From contig NZ_BOPF01000013.1 in the NCBI RefSeq assembly GCF_016863615.1, positions 186,001 to 250,000 of the forward strand: a stretch of DNA of 64,000 nucleotides, given 5' to 3'. The position numbers and the translations under genes are program-made. This document shows positions 33,521-41,447 of the stretch, in pieces (the first letter of the stretch is position 1; every line of letters starts with the position of its first letter). The notes beneath the pieces are model-generated. The model did not search any database, was not told the DNA's origin, and saw only the letters and a program-made list of their open reading frames with translations. The DNA comes from Virgisporangium aliadipatigenens (GTDB lineage: Bacteria > Actinomycetota > Actinomycetes > Mycobacteriales > Micromonosporaceae).

Positions 33521-34657
33521 ATGCGTGCGATCGTCATCGGCGGTGGCGTGGCCGGAGCGGCGGCGGCACTGGCCCTGCGGCGCACCGGCGCCGAGGTGAC
33601 CGTCTACGAGGCGTACGAGGACCCGGCCGGCGACGTCGGCTCGTTCGTCAGCCTCGCCACCAACGGGCTGCGCGGGCTCGACGCGCTGGGAGTGCTCCCG
33701 ACCGTTCAGGCGGCCGGCCACGAGGTGCCCCGGATGCGGATGTGGTCGGCGGGCGGGCGGCTCATCGCGGACGTCCCGCGCGGCCGGCGCAGCGGCGACA
33801 CCCTGCACAGCGTCACGCTCATGCGCGGCCGGCTCGTCGCGGCGTTGCGCGCCGCCGCCGTCGACGCGGGCGCGCGGATCGTCACGGGAGTTCGCCTGAC
33901 CGGCCTGACCGAGACCGGATCGGGGGTGGTCGCGGCGTTCGGCGACGGGCAGCGGGACTCCGCCGACCTGCTCGTCGCGGCCGACGGGATCTGGTCGACC
34001 GTGCGCGGGCTGCTCGATCCCGCCGCACCCACGGCCGAGTACGCCGGGCTCTACAGCGTCTCCGGAGTGTCCACAATGGACGGTGTGAAGCCGGGCGTGT
34101 TCCACCTGACGTTCGCGCGCAACGGGGCGTTCATCCACCTCGGGGTGGGCGGACGCGAGGTCTGGTGGTCCGCGCAGGTCGCCGCTCCCGTGCCGCCGCC
34201 ACCCGGCACGCCGCCCCCGATCGCCGAGCTGTACCGCGACGAGGCCGTTCCGTCGGCGGTCATCGCGGCCACCACGGCGGTGCAGCCCACCGTTCTCATG
34301 CACGTCGTCGACCCGGTGGCCACCTGGCACAGCGGGCGCGTCGTGCTCATCGGCGACGCCGCGCACCCCGTGGGCGCCGGGCAGGGCGCCTCGATGGCGA
34401 TCGAGGACGCGGTCGTTCTCGCGGCCGCGCTGCGCGACGCGCCGTCGGTCTCCGCCGCGCTCCAGGCCTTTTCGGGGGAACGCCGACCGCGCATCACCAA
34501 GCTCCTCGGCGCCGCGGAGGACAACCGGCGAGCGAAGAAGGCCGGCGCGCTCAAGCGGCGTCTACAGGCGGCCGGGATGCGCCTGTTCGTGCCGCTCTTC
34601 TACGAACGGGCCACCGCCTGGCTCTACGCCTACGAGCCCGACGGCGGCCTGCGGTAG
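33521..34657 (+). CDS. FAD-dependent monooxygenase
   Basis: A 378-residue class A flavoprotein hydroxylase: GGGVAG at 7-12 binds FAD, AADGIWSTVR is the DG motif for NADPH/FAD, and LIGDAAHPVGAGQGASMAIEDA (in part, near 276-297) is the second FAD motif. GGGGAGG lies 8 nt before the ATG. These enzymes hydroxylate aromatic or polyketide-like compounds and are often detoxification genes under TetR control, as arranged here. Confidence 0.92.
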   Translation: MRAIVIGGGVAGAAAALALRRTGAEVTVYEAYEDPAGDVGSFVSLATNGLRGLDALGVLPTVQAAGHEVPRMRMWSAGGRLIADVPRGRRSGDTLHSVTLMRGRLVAALRAAAVDAGARIVTGVRLTGLTETGSGVVAAFGDGQRDSADLLVAADGIWSTVRGLLDPAAPTAEYAGLYSVSGVSTMDGVKPGVFHLTFARNGAFIHLGVGGREVWWSAQVAAPVPPPPGTPPPIAELYRDEAVPSAVIAATTAVQPTVLMHVVDPVATWHSGRVVLIGDAAHPVGAGQGASMAIEDAVVLAAALRDAPSVSAALQAFSGERRPRITKLLGAAEDNRRAKKAGALKRRLQAAGMRLFVPLFYERATAWLYAYEPDGGLR

Positions 34658-34670
34658 ACGCGGTGGCGCC

Positions 34671-34994
34671 TCACGTGCCGCGCGCCGCCAACTCCGCCCG
34701 GTTCGCGACGAACCACACGTGCCGGCCCCGGTTGGACTCGCGCACCAGGTCGCGGAACGCGTTGCTGGCGGCCACGTGCGCGCCGACATCGCCGAGGATC
34801 ACCAGCCGCAGCCGGTAGTTGACGAACTTCTGGAACATCTCCCCCGCGATTCCGGTCCGCAGGTCGAAGAATGCGGGATCGAGCCGTTCGACGGGAATGA
34901 CGACGGTCTCGGCCCCCGTGCCGAATGCGTCCCCGATGACGTCGAGCGCGTTGTCGATCACCGGCCCGTCGGCAGGCACCTCGAAGACACTCAT
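34671..34994 (-). CDS. DUF4180-like protein
   Basis: A 107-residue alpha/beta protein (VIDNALDVIGDAFGTGAETVVIPVERL, in part; FFDLRTGIAGEMFQKFVNYRLRLVILGD). This matches the DUF4180 family, which has no known function. The ATG overlaps the stop of the HTH gene (ATGA), so they form a two-gene operon. The family resembles STAS-like or ATPase-like small domains that bind partners; nothing more can be said. Confidence 0.75.
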   Translation of the reverse strand: MSVFEVPADGPVIDNALDVIGDAFGTGAETVVIPVERLDPAFFDLRTGIAGEMFQKFVNYRLRLVILGDVGAHVAASNAFRDLVRESNRGRHVWFVANRAELAARGT

Positions 34995-35407
34995 GCGACG
35001 TTCTCCACGAGGGTCGCGACGATCTGCAGCATGGCGGCCGTCGCCCCGGGATCACCGATGAGAATGAGCTTCAGGTGTGCGCGTTCCCCGTCATAAATGA
35101 CCTGGACCCGGAGGCCCTCGGCGGCGGCGACCACGGCGGTGCTCACCCGATCGGCGGACGCCCGGGAGATCGCGTCGACCTCGACCACGGCGGACACCTC
35201 CACGCGACGCGTGCGCCCGGCGCTCTCCCGGGCGGTCTGCGGCACCTCCCCGCCGGTGAACGCCGCCAGGTCGGCGTGGGCGATCCGGTACTGCTTGCCG
35301 ATCCGGACCGCCTTCAGCCGGCCGTCCCGCACGTATCCACGAACGGTCCGCACGTGCAGGCCCAGCCGCTCGGCGACCTGCTCCACGGAGTAGAACTCAG
35401 ATGTCAC
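34991..35407 (-). CDS. Excisionase/MerR-type HTH protein
   Basis: A 138-residue protein. The N-terminal 55 residues form an excisionase-family winged helix: YSVEQVAERLGLHVRTVRGYVRDG (in part) and LKAVRIGKQYRIAHADLAAF. The C-terminal part (EVSAVVEVDAISRASADRVSTAV) is a small alpha/beta ligand-binding-like domain. The GTG at 35407 follows a TACGGT box by 6 nt. It is likely an autoregulator of itself and DUF4180 rather than a phage excisionase, since no integrase is near. Confidence 0.75.
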   Translation of the reverse strand: MTSEFYSVEQVAERLGLHVRTVRGYVRDGRLKAVRIGKQYRIAHADLAAFTGGEVPQTARESAGRTRRVEVSAVVEVDAISRASADRVSTAVVAAAEGLRVQVIYDGERAHLKLILIGDPGATAAMLQIVATLVENVA

Positions 35408-35413
35408 CAAACG

Positions 35414-35419
35414 ACCGTA
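35414..35419 (-). promoter_or_regulatory. -10 box of the HTH gene
   Basis: TACGGT on the minus strand, 6 nt before the GTG start; no ribosome site, so the message is probably leaderless. Confidence 0.4.
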
Positions 35420-35440
35420 TCAGAGGTTCGAAAGGGAAGT

Positions 35441-35755
35441 TTAGGGGTGCTGAGCGGGGTCGAAGTCCTCGTCGAAGAGCGGCTCACCGGCGCCGGCCGC
35501 CGCACCGGCCGCCTCGGTCAGCGAGTCCGCGAGGACGCGCGCCTCGTCCGGGTTGACCAGCATGGTCACCACGACCCCGGTGCCGGTCTCCTCGATCGAC
35601 ACGGCGTTGAACCGGTTCTGCGGGACGTGGAACGTCACGGCGACCGCGCCGCGCCTACCGTCGCCGAACGGCATGGCGGTGCCCCGCACCTGCCACGTGG
35701 CACCGGCGAGAAAGGCGTCCTTGGCCTCGGAAAGAGAGGGCGGTGGTTGAGTCAC
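35441..35755 (-). CDS. Hypothetical protein, 104 aa
   Basis: A small cytoplasmic protein with two beta strands (GAVAVTFHVPQNRFNAVSIEETG, in part; GVVVTMLVNPDEARVLADSL) and an acidic C-terminus. I do not recognise the family. The GTG at 35755 begins TQPPPSLSEAKDAF. It ends 33 bp before the HTH gene start and could share its transcript only by read-through from upstream. Function unknown. Confidence 0.6.
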   Translation of the reverse strand: MTQPPPSLSEAKDAFLAGATWQVRGTAMPFGDGRRGAVAVTFHVPQNRFNAVSIEETGTGVVVTMLVNPDEARVLADSLTEAAGAAAGAGEPLFDEDFDPAQHP

Positions 35756-35791
35756 CGCCGCAGCCTAGCGAAGCTGGCTGATGGAGCTGTG

Positions 35792-35864
35792 CTCCCCCGA
35801 TTGGACTCGAACCAATAACCTGCCGGTTAACAGCCGGCTGCTCTGCCAATTGAGCTACAGGGGA
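35792..35864 (-). tRNA. tRNA-Asn (GUU)
   Basis: A 73-nt cloverleaf on the minus strand: acceptor TCCCCTG/CGGGGGA (one G-U pair), D stem GCTC/GAGC, anticodon stem GCCGG/CCGGC with loop CTGTTAA (GTT), T stem ATTGG/CCAAT with TTCGAGT. The discriminator base is G and CCA is not encoded. Confidence 0.95.
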
Positions 35865-36104
35865 CTGTGCTTCGGCCCGTTTCCCGGTGCCGGCACATAG
35901 AGTACATGACGCGCCGCGGCACCCGCACAGGGGTTTCCTCCGGCGCGCCGGAGGCTACTCGACAGGGCGTCCGTTCGCGGCAATTCGACGCATCATCGAG
36001 GTGTCACCGGCACCATGGACGGGTATATCCGTTCGCGTGTCACACGGCGGCACCGACTGTCGCCTGTTCATCGGCGACACGGGTCGCCCGGAGAAGGAGG
36101 TCGC

Positions 36105-36494
36105 ATGCGCGGCAAGCTGTTGTTCCTGGGCGGTCTGGCCGCGGGATTCGTTCTCGGTAGCCGGGCCGGTCGGGAGAAGTACGAGGAGATCGTCTCCAAG
36201 GCCCGCCAGCTGCAGGAACACCCCACGGTGCAGGAAGCCCGCGGAGTGGTCCAGGAGCAGGCCAACAAGCTGTTCACCGAGGGCAAGGACCGCCTGAGCC
36301 AGTCGAAGCTGGCCGAGACCCGCGTGGGCGAGAAGCTGCTCAACAGCGATTCCAGCAGCACCGGTAGCTCCGGCACCGAGTCGCTGGCGACCGCGAGCAC
36401 TGCTCCCCGCAGCACCACCACGGCGAGCACCACCACGCCGCGGAGCACGACAAGCAGCAGCAGCGTCAACGGCACCACGGGCTCGGGCTACTGA
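36105..36494 (+). CDS. YtxH-like small membrane protein
   Basis: A 129-residue protein: one TM segment at the very start (LLFLGGLAAGFVLGSRAGREKYEEI, in part) as in YtxH general-stress proteins, an amphipathic helical middle (residues about 25-85), and a Ser/Thr-rich tail. GAAGGAGG precedes the ATG at 36105; the extension upstream is non-coding. The 240 bp before it, after tRNA-Asn, show no gene. Likely a membrane-anchored structural or stress protein. Confidence 0.75.
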   Translation: MRGKLLFLGGLAAGFVLGSRAGREKYEEIVSKARQLQEHPTVQEARGVVQEQANKLFTEGKDRLSQSKLAETRVGEKLLNSDSSSTGSSGTESLATASTAPRSTTTASTTTPRSTTSSSSVNGTTGSGY

Positions 36495-36513
36495 TCCCGG
36501 CGCCGAGGACAGG

Positions 36514-36538
36514 AAGGGCGGGCCGCAGGCCCGCCCTT
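36514..36538. terminator. 11-bp perfect bidirectional terminator
   Basis: AAGGGCGGGCC (36514-36524), loop GCA, GGCCCGCCCTT (36528-36538) followed by TC. With A and T runs on both sides it can stop the YtxH-like transcript and the convergent ABC/dnaG transcript. Confidence 0.85.
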
Positions 36539-36542
36539 TCGG

Positions 36543-37364
36543 CTACTTGAGCAGCAGCCCGCCCATCCGCCGGCCGGCGAAGCGCAGCGTCACGACCAGC
36601 AGCGCCACCAGGTAGGCCAGGTGCCAGAGCAGCACCCACTGGAACGTGCCGGTCGTGGCCGCGCGCACCAGTTCGACCCCGTGGTACAGGGGTGTCAGCT
36701 CCATGAGCCACCGCGCCACCGTCGGGAACGAGTCGACCGGCGCGAACGTGCCCGAGAAGAGGAACAGCGCGAACTGCGCGGCCATCAGGTAGTCGAAGTC
36801 CTGCCAGCCCTTCATGAACGTGGCGAGCAACATCCCCGCCCCGCCGAACGCGAAGCACACCAGCAGCGTCGCCGGGAACGCCAGCAGCGCGCCCCACACC
36901 GTCGTGAGCCCCATCGCCACCATGATCACGAGGAACGCCGCGCAGTACATGCCGCCGCGCACCGTGGCCCAGATCAGTTCGCCGACCGCCACCTCGACCG
37001 GCGTCACGGGTGTGGCCAGCACGGCGTCGTAGAGCCGCATGTGCTTCATCTTGGCGAAGAGGTTCATCGTCGACTCGGCGATCGCCCCGTTCATCGCCGA
37101 CGAGGCGAGCATGGCCGGCGCCACGAACTCCGCGTACGGCACCGTGCGCCCGTCCGGCAGCGGCAGCTCGCCCACCAGGGCGCCCACGCCGAAGCCGATC
37201 GACAGCAGGTACAGCAGCGGCTCGAAGAACCCGGACGCGAGCAGCCACCAGTAGCCCAGGTGCCGGGCCAGCGTCGCATTGCGGCCGGTCACCGCCAGCG
37301 AACGGCGCAGCCCCTCGTCGATCCGTCGGGCGGCGCGCGGCAGCGCGAGCGCAGTCGTCACCAT
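36543..37364 (-). CDS. ABC-2 type transporter permease
   Basis: A 273-residue permease with six hydrophobic segments and the ABC-2 signature region (APAMLASSAMNGAIAES, LELTP-like LMELTPLYHGVELVR near the end). It pairs with the adjacent permease and ATPase to form a DrrAB/NodIJ-type exporter for a drug, lipid or glycan. Its ATG shares one base with the preceding stop (TGATG), so the three genes are translationally coupled. Confidence 0.9.
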   Translation of the reverse strand: MVTTALALPRAARRIDEGLRRSLAVTGRNATLARHLGYWWLLASGFFEPLLYLLSIGFGVGALVGELPLPDGRTVPYAEFVAPAMLASSAMNGAIAESTMNLFAKMKHMRLYDAVLATPVTPVEVAVGELIWATVRGGMYCAAFLVIMVAMGLTTVWGALLAFPATLLVCFAFGGAGMLLATFMKGWQDFDYLMAAQFALFLFSGTFAPVDSFPTVARWLMELTPLYHGVELVRAATTGTFQWVLLWHLAYLVALLVVTLRFAGRRMGGLLLK

Positions 37365-38128
37365 CAGGTGTCCAACCTCCGGGTGAACTGGCGAAGCGCC
37401 AGCGGCCAGCCGACGGCGATCCAGAGCAGCAGGTAGCCGACGTGCAGCGGCCAGCTCCACGCGGTGTCGACGCCGAGCGTGGCGCCCCGGGCCAGCTCCA
37501 CCCCGTGCCACAGCGGCGAGACGTACGCCAGCGCGCGGGCGGCCGGCGGCATCGCGCCCACCTCGAAGAAGACCCCCGCGAAGAGGGTCATCGGGATCAC
37601 CCCGAACCGCATCACGACGGCGAACATGTTTTCGCTCTTGACGTGCGCGGAGTACCCGAAGATCGGGATCGACGTCGCGCAGCCCACCAGCACCCCCACC
37701 GGCAGGGCCAGCGGCGCGAGGGCGGAGTGCACGGCGCCGAAGAGGGTCATCACCAGCAGGAACCCGGCCACCGCGATCAGCGCTCGCAGCTGCACGAACG
37801 CCACGTGCCCGAGCAGGATGTCGCGGGTGCGCACCGGCGCGGTGCGCATCACCTCGTAGCGGCGGCTCCACGCGAACCCGTCGAACACCGGCCACATCGC
37901 CTCGGAGACCGCCACCTGCAGCGCCGTCGACATGAGCAGCCCGGGCGCGATGAAGTCGAGGTACGGAACGCCCAACGGCCCCTGCCGCTCGTCGACGTAG
38001 CCACCCACGGAGATGCCCATGCCGAGCAGGAACAGCACCGGCACCAGGAACGACGTGAAGACCGACCCGCGCCACACCCGCCGGTAGATGGTGAGGTGGT
38101 GCCCGAGAACGGCGACGGTGCCGCCCAT
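37364..38128 (-). CDS. ABC-2 type transporter permease
   Basis: A 254-residue permease similar in layout to its neighbour: soluble N-terminus HLTIYRRVWRGSVFTSFLVP (in part), six TM segments, PGLLMSTALQVAVSEAMWPV and YVSPLWHGVELAR. Two unlike permeases next to one ATPase suggest a heterodimeric channel. Starts with TGATG coupling to the ATPase gene. Confidence 0.9.
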   Translation of the reverse strand: MGGTVAVLGHHLTIYRRVWRGSVFTSFLVPVLFLLGMGISVGGYVDERQGPLGVPYLDFIAPGLLMSTALQVAVSEAMWPVFDGFAWSRRYEVMRTAPVRTRDILLGHVAFVQLRALIAVAGFLLVMTLFGAVHSALAPLALPVGVLVGCATSIPIFGYSAHVKSENMFAVVMRFGVIPMTLFAGVFFEVGAMPPAARALAYVSPLWHGVELARGATLGVDTAWSWPLHVGYLLLWIAVGWPLALRQFTRRLDT

Positions 38129-39048
38129 CAGTCGACCAGCGTCCGGCCGGTGAGGTGCAGGAACACGTCCTCCAACGTGCTGCGCCGCACGAGCACGCTC
38201 GACGGGGTGAGCCCCCGGCCGTGCACCTGCGCCACCGCGTCGTCGCCGTCGGCGGCGTAGAGCAGGATCCGGTCGGGCAGCACCTCGAGGCGTTCGCCCA
38301 CGCCGGCCAGCTTGTCGGCGTAGGTGTCCAACCCGTCCAGCCCGAACCGCAGCTCCACCACCTCGCGGGTCGAGTAGCGCTCGATCAGGGCCCGCGGCGC
38401 GTCCTCCGCGACGATCTTGCCGGCGTCCATCACCACCAGCCGATCGCAGAGCTGCTCGGCCTCGTCCATGTAATGGGTGGTGAGCACCAGCGTGACGCCG
38501 CGCTGCTTGAGCCGGAACAGCCGCTCCCACACCAGGTGCCGGGCCTGCGGGTCGAGCCCGGTCGTCGGCTCGTCGAGCAGCACGATCTCCGGCTCGTTGA
38601 TGAGCGCGCGGGCGATCACGAGTCGCCGCTTCATGCCGCCGGAGAGCGGCTCCACGGGACTGTCGGCCCGGTCGCCGAGCTGCACGAAGTCCAGCAGCTC
38701 GCGGGCCCGCTCGCGGGCGACCTTGCGCGGGATGCCGAAGTAGCGCGCGTAGACCGTCAGGTTTTCCAGGCAGGTCAGCTCCAGGTCGAGCGAGTCCTGC
38801 TGCGGGCACACTCCCAGCCGGGAACGGATCGCCGGCCCGTCCCGCACCGGATCCATGCCGAAGATGCGTAACTGGCCGTCGGTCGGCGGCGAGACGCAAC
38901 CGACCATGCGCATCGTGGACGACTTACCGGCGCCGTTGGGCCCGAGGAACCCGAACGCCTCCCCCGCCTCGACCCGCACGTCGATGCCATCGACCGCCGT
39001 GAAGTCGCCGAAGCGCTTTACCAGGCCCTGAGCCTCGATGAGCGACAC
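38128..39048 (-). CDS. ABC exporter ATP-binding protein
   Basis: A 306-residue ATPase of the DrrA/NodI type: Walker A GPNGAGKSS at 36-44, Q-loop PQQDSLD, signature LSGGMKRR at 135-142, Walker B VLLDEP at 156-161, and the switch His in THYMDEAE. A C-terminal regulatory extension of about 80 residues ends EDVFLHLTGR, as in this subfamily. The GTG start is 9 nt after the previous gene. The cargo is unknown. Confidence 0.92.
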   Translation of the reverse strand: MSLIEAQGLVKRFGDFTAVDGIDVRVEAGEAFGFLGPNGAGKSSTMRMVGCVSPPTDGQLRIFGMDPVRDGPAIRSRLGVCPQQDSLDLELTCLENLTVYARYFGIPRKVARERARELLDFVQLGDRADSPVEPLSGGMKRRLVIARALINEPEIVLLDEPTTGLDPQARHLVWERLFRLKQRGVTLVLTTHYMDEAEQLCDRLVVMDAGKIVAEDAPRALIERYSTREVVELRFGLDGLDTYADKLAGVGERLEVLPDRILLYAADGDDAVAQVHGRGLTPSSVLVRRSTLEDVFLHLTGRTLVD

Positions 39049-39057
39049 CCGGCGACC

Positions 39058-39591
39058 CTATCCCGGGGGTACGACACTTTCGCCAGTGGTTATCGTCCCG
39101 CTCGCCTGCGCCACCAATGCGGCGACCGTCTCCGGATCCGGCGCGGTGTCGGGGTCGTAGCGGACGGCCCAGCTCAGTCCGTCGCGTCCGGGCACCCGGC
39201 GGGCCACGACGCGCACGCCACCGCCGGCGGGCAGCGGATGGTGTGACGTGAACGCGACCGACTTCGTCACCCGCGCCCGCACCTGCTCCGGCACGCGGTC
39301 CGGGTCGAGCAGCGTCACGGTGCGCCCGGGCGCGTCGGCCGTGACGGCGTAGGTCTCGTGCGTGGCCACCACCTCGGACGGAACGATCGCCAGCGCCCGC
39401 CCCGACCAGGTCGCCTTGTGGATCTCGTGCCACCTGAGCCGGGACGGCCCGTCCGGCGCGGGCAGCCACAGCCCGTGGTTGGTCGCCACGACCACGTCGT
39501 CGCCGGTGGCGCCGGCCCACGCGACCACCCGTTCGTCGCGGGCCAGCGGCGGCTTGCGGTCGGCCGGCAGCTTGCGTCGGCGGAACAGCAC
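39058..39591 (-). CDS. Conserved hypothetical next to dnaG, 177 aa
   Basis: A soluble protein with paired beta strands (ERVVAWAGATGDDVVVATNHGLWL in part, RLRWHEIHKATWSGRALAIVP, VTLLDP) that read like a pleckstrin-like or split-barrel fold. I do not know its function. The GTG starts 1 nt after the dnaG stop, so it is translated with dnaG. Related proteins commonly follow dnaG in actinobacteria. Confidence 0.75.
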   Translation of the reverse strand: MLFRRRKLPADRKPPLARDERVVAWAGATGDDVVVATNHGLWLPAPDGPSRLRWHEIHKATWSGRALAIVPSEVVATHETYAVTADAPGRTVTLLDPDRVPEQVRARVTKSVAFTSHHPLPAGGGVRVVARRVPGRDGLSWAVRYDPDTAPDPETVAALVAQASGTITTGESVVPPG

Positions 39592-39592
39592 G

Positions 39593-41443
39593 TCACACCC
39601 CTCCTGCGGCGCGCTCGCGCAGGGCCCGCGCGTGCTGCTCCAGGGAGAACAGCTCGCCGACCAGCGCCATGTACTCGTCCCGGTGCGCGACCGGGTTGAG
39701 CCGCTGCAGCCGGGATTTCATGTCGCGCAGCCGCTGCAGCACCACCGGCAGCTGCACCTTGGTCAGGATCAGTTCGACGTAGAACGGGTCGGCCTCGCCC
39801 CGGTCCAACCGGAACGGCTCCACGGCCAGCTCGGTGACCAGGGCCTGAGCGCCCAGGTCGGTGCACGCGTCGCGCACCTTCTCGGTCCACACCGGCCCGG
39901 CGGCGGCCGTCGAGGCGCCTCCCGCGGCGGCGATCGCCTCCCGCAGCGCCGCGTGCACCGGATCGCGGTAGGCCGTCACGTCCACCGCGTCGAACATCGG
40001 CCCGGCCAGCGCGGGCGCCTGCAGCGCGAGCTTGAGCGCCTCCCGTTCGACCGTCGCCTCGGCACCGGCCACCGACGGCCGGGACATCCGCTGGGCGGGC
40101 GCGGGAGGCTGACCCGCCCCGCGCGCGGCGGAGGCGATCTCCCGGCGGGTGATCTCCACCTCGACACCGAGCATGCCGGAGAGCTTCGCCACGTACCGCT
40201 CCCGCAGCGACTGGTCCTTCAGGCGTCCGACCAGCGGCGCCGCGGCCCGCAACGCCGAGATCTGCCCGGGAACGCTGTCCAGGTCGAAGCGCGCCAGCGT
40301 GGCCCGGATGGCGAAGTCGACCAGCGGCTCCCGCCCGGCGACCATGTCCTTGACGGCCAGATTCCCCCGTTCGAGCCGCAGCTCGCAGGGGTCCATCCCG
40401 TCCGGGCTGACCGCGATGTAGGTCTGCGCGACGAACCGCTGATCGTCCTCGAACGCCCGCAGCGCCGCCTTCTGCCCGGCGGCGTCGCCGTCGAAGGTGA
40501 AGATCACCTCGCCGGCCGCGTCGGAGTCGAGCATCAGCCGCCGCAGCACCCCGATGTGATCGGCCCCGAACGCCGTCCCGCAGGTCGCGACCGCCACCGG
40601 AATGTCCGCCAGGTGGCAGGCCATCACGTCGGTGTAGCCCTCGACGATGACCGCCTTGCTCTGCTTCGCGATGTCCCGTTTGGCAAGATCGATCCCGTAC
40701 AGCACGTGGGACTTCTTGTAGATCGGCGTCTCCGGCGTGTTGAGGTACTTCGGGCCGTCGTCGTCGTCGAAGAGCTTCCGCGCGCCGAAGCCGATCACGT
40801 CGCCGGAGATGTCCTTGATCGGCCACAGCAGCCGCCGCCGGAACCGGTCGATGAGGCTGCCGCTGCGCGCCTCCCGGGACAGCCCGGCGGTCACCAGCTC
40901 CTGGTTGGTGAAGCCGGCCTGCCGCAGGTGCTTGGTGAGCGGGTCCCACCCCTCCGGCGCGAACCCGCACCCGTACCGCTCCGCCGCCGCCCGGTCGAAC
41001 CCGCGCTGCGCCAGGAACTCCCGCGCCGCCCGCGCTCCCGGCGAGGCCAGCTGCGCCGCGTAGAACTCGGCGGCCGCCGCGTGCGCCGCCACGAGCCGCT
41101 GCCGCTGCCCCGTCTGGCGCACCGGCGCCGGCCCGGCCTCGGTGTAGCGCAGCTGGATGCCGGCCTTGTCGGCGAGCCGTTCGACCGCCTCTACGAACGA
41201 GAGGTGATCCATCTCCATCACGAACCGGATCGAGTCGCCACCGGCACCGCAGCCGAAGCAGTAGTAGACCCCCTGCGACGGCTTGACGTGGAACGACGGC
41301 GACTTCTCGTCGTGGAACGGGCACAGCCCCTTCACGTTGCCGCCGCCGGCCGACTTGAGCGTGACGTGCTCGGAGATCACGTCAAAAACGGACACGCGCT
41401 CTCGGACGAGGGCGATGTCCTCGTCGCGGATCCGACCGGCCAT
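39593..41443 (-). CDS. dnaG: DNA primase DnaG
   Basis: A 616-residue primase. CHC2 zinc finger C41-x2-H44-x17-C62-x2-C65, RNA-polymerase core with the DnaG N-terminal signature (GFGARKLFDDD), TOPRIM motif VEGYTDVMACH near 260 and TFDGDAAGQKA with metal-binding acids, then a C-terminal helical domain for DnaB helicase. The ATG at 41443 is 4 nt after the dgt stop. It makes RNA primers for chromosome replication. Confidence 0.97.
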   Translation of the reverse strand: MAGRIRDEDIALVRERVSVFDVISEHVTLKSAGGGNVKGLCPFHDEKSPSFHVKPSQGVYYCFGCGAGGDSIRFVMEMDHLSFVEAVERLADKAGIQLRYTEAGPAPVRQTGQRQRLVAAHAAAAEFYAAQLASPGARAAREFLAQRGFDRAAAERYGCGFAPEGWDPLTKHLRQAGFTNQELVTAGLSREARSGSLIDRFRRRLLWPIKDISGDVIGFGARKLFDDDDGPKYLNTPETPIYKKSHVLYGIDLAKRDIAKQSKAVIVEGYTDVMACHLADIPVAVATCGTAFGADHIGVLRRLMLDSDAAGEVIFTFDGDAAGQKAALRAFEDDQRFVAQTYIAVSPDGMDPCELRLERGNLAVKDMVAGREPLVDFAIRATLARFDLDSVPGQISALRAAAPLVGRLKDQSLRERYVAKLSGMLGVEVEITRREIASAARGAGQPPAPAQRMSRPSVAGAEATVEREALKLALQAPALAGPMFDAVDVTAYRDPVHAALREAIAAAGGASTAAAGPVWTEKVRDACTDLGAQALVTELAVEPFRLDRGEADPFYVELILTKVQLPVVLQRLRDMKSRLQRLNPVAHRDEYMALVGELFSLEQHARALRERAAGGV

Positions 41444-41447
41444 CCCC

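Noticed and set aside
34991-35407. HTH protein considered as a phage excisionase
   Set aside because: No integrase, phage gene or attachment repeat is near; the extra C-terminal domain and DUF4180 coupling point to a chromosomal regulator.
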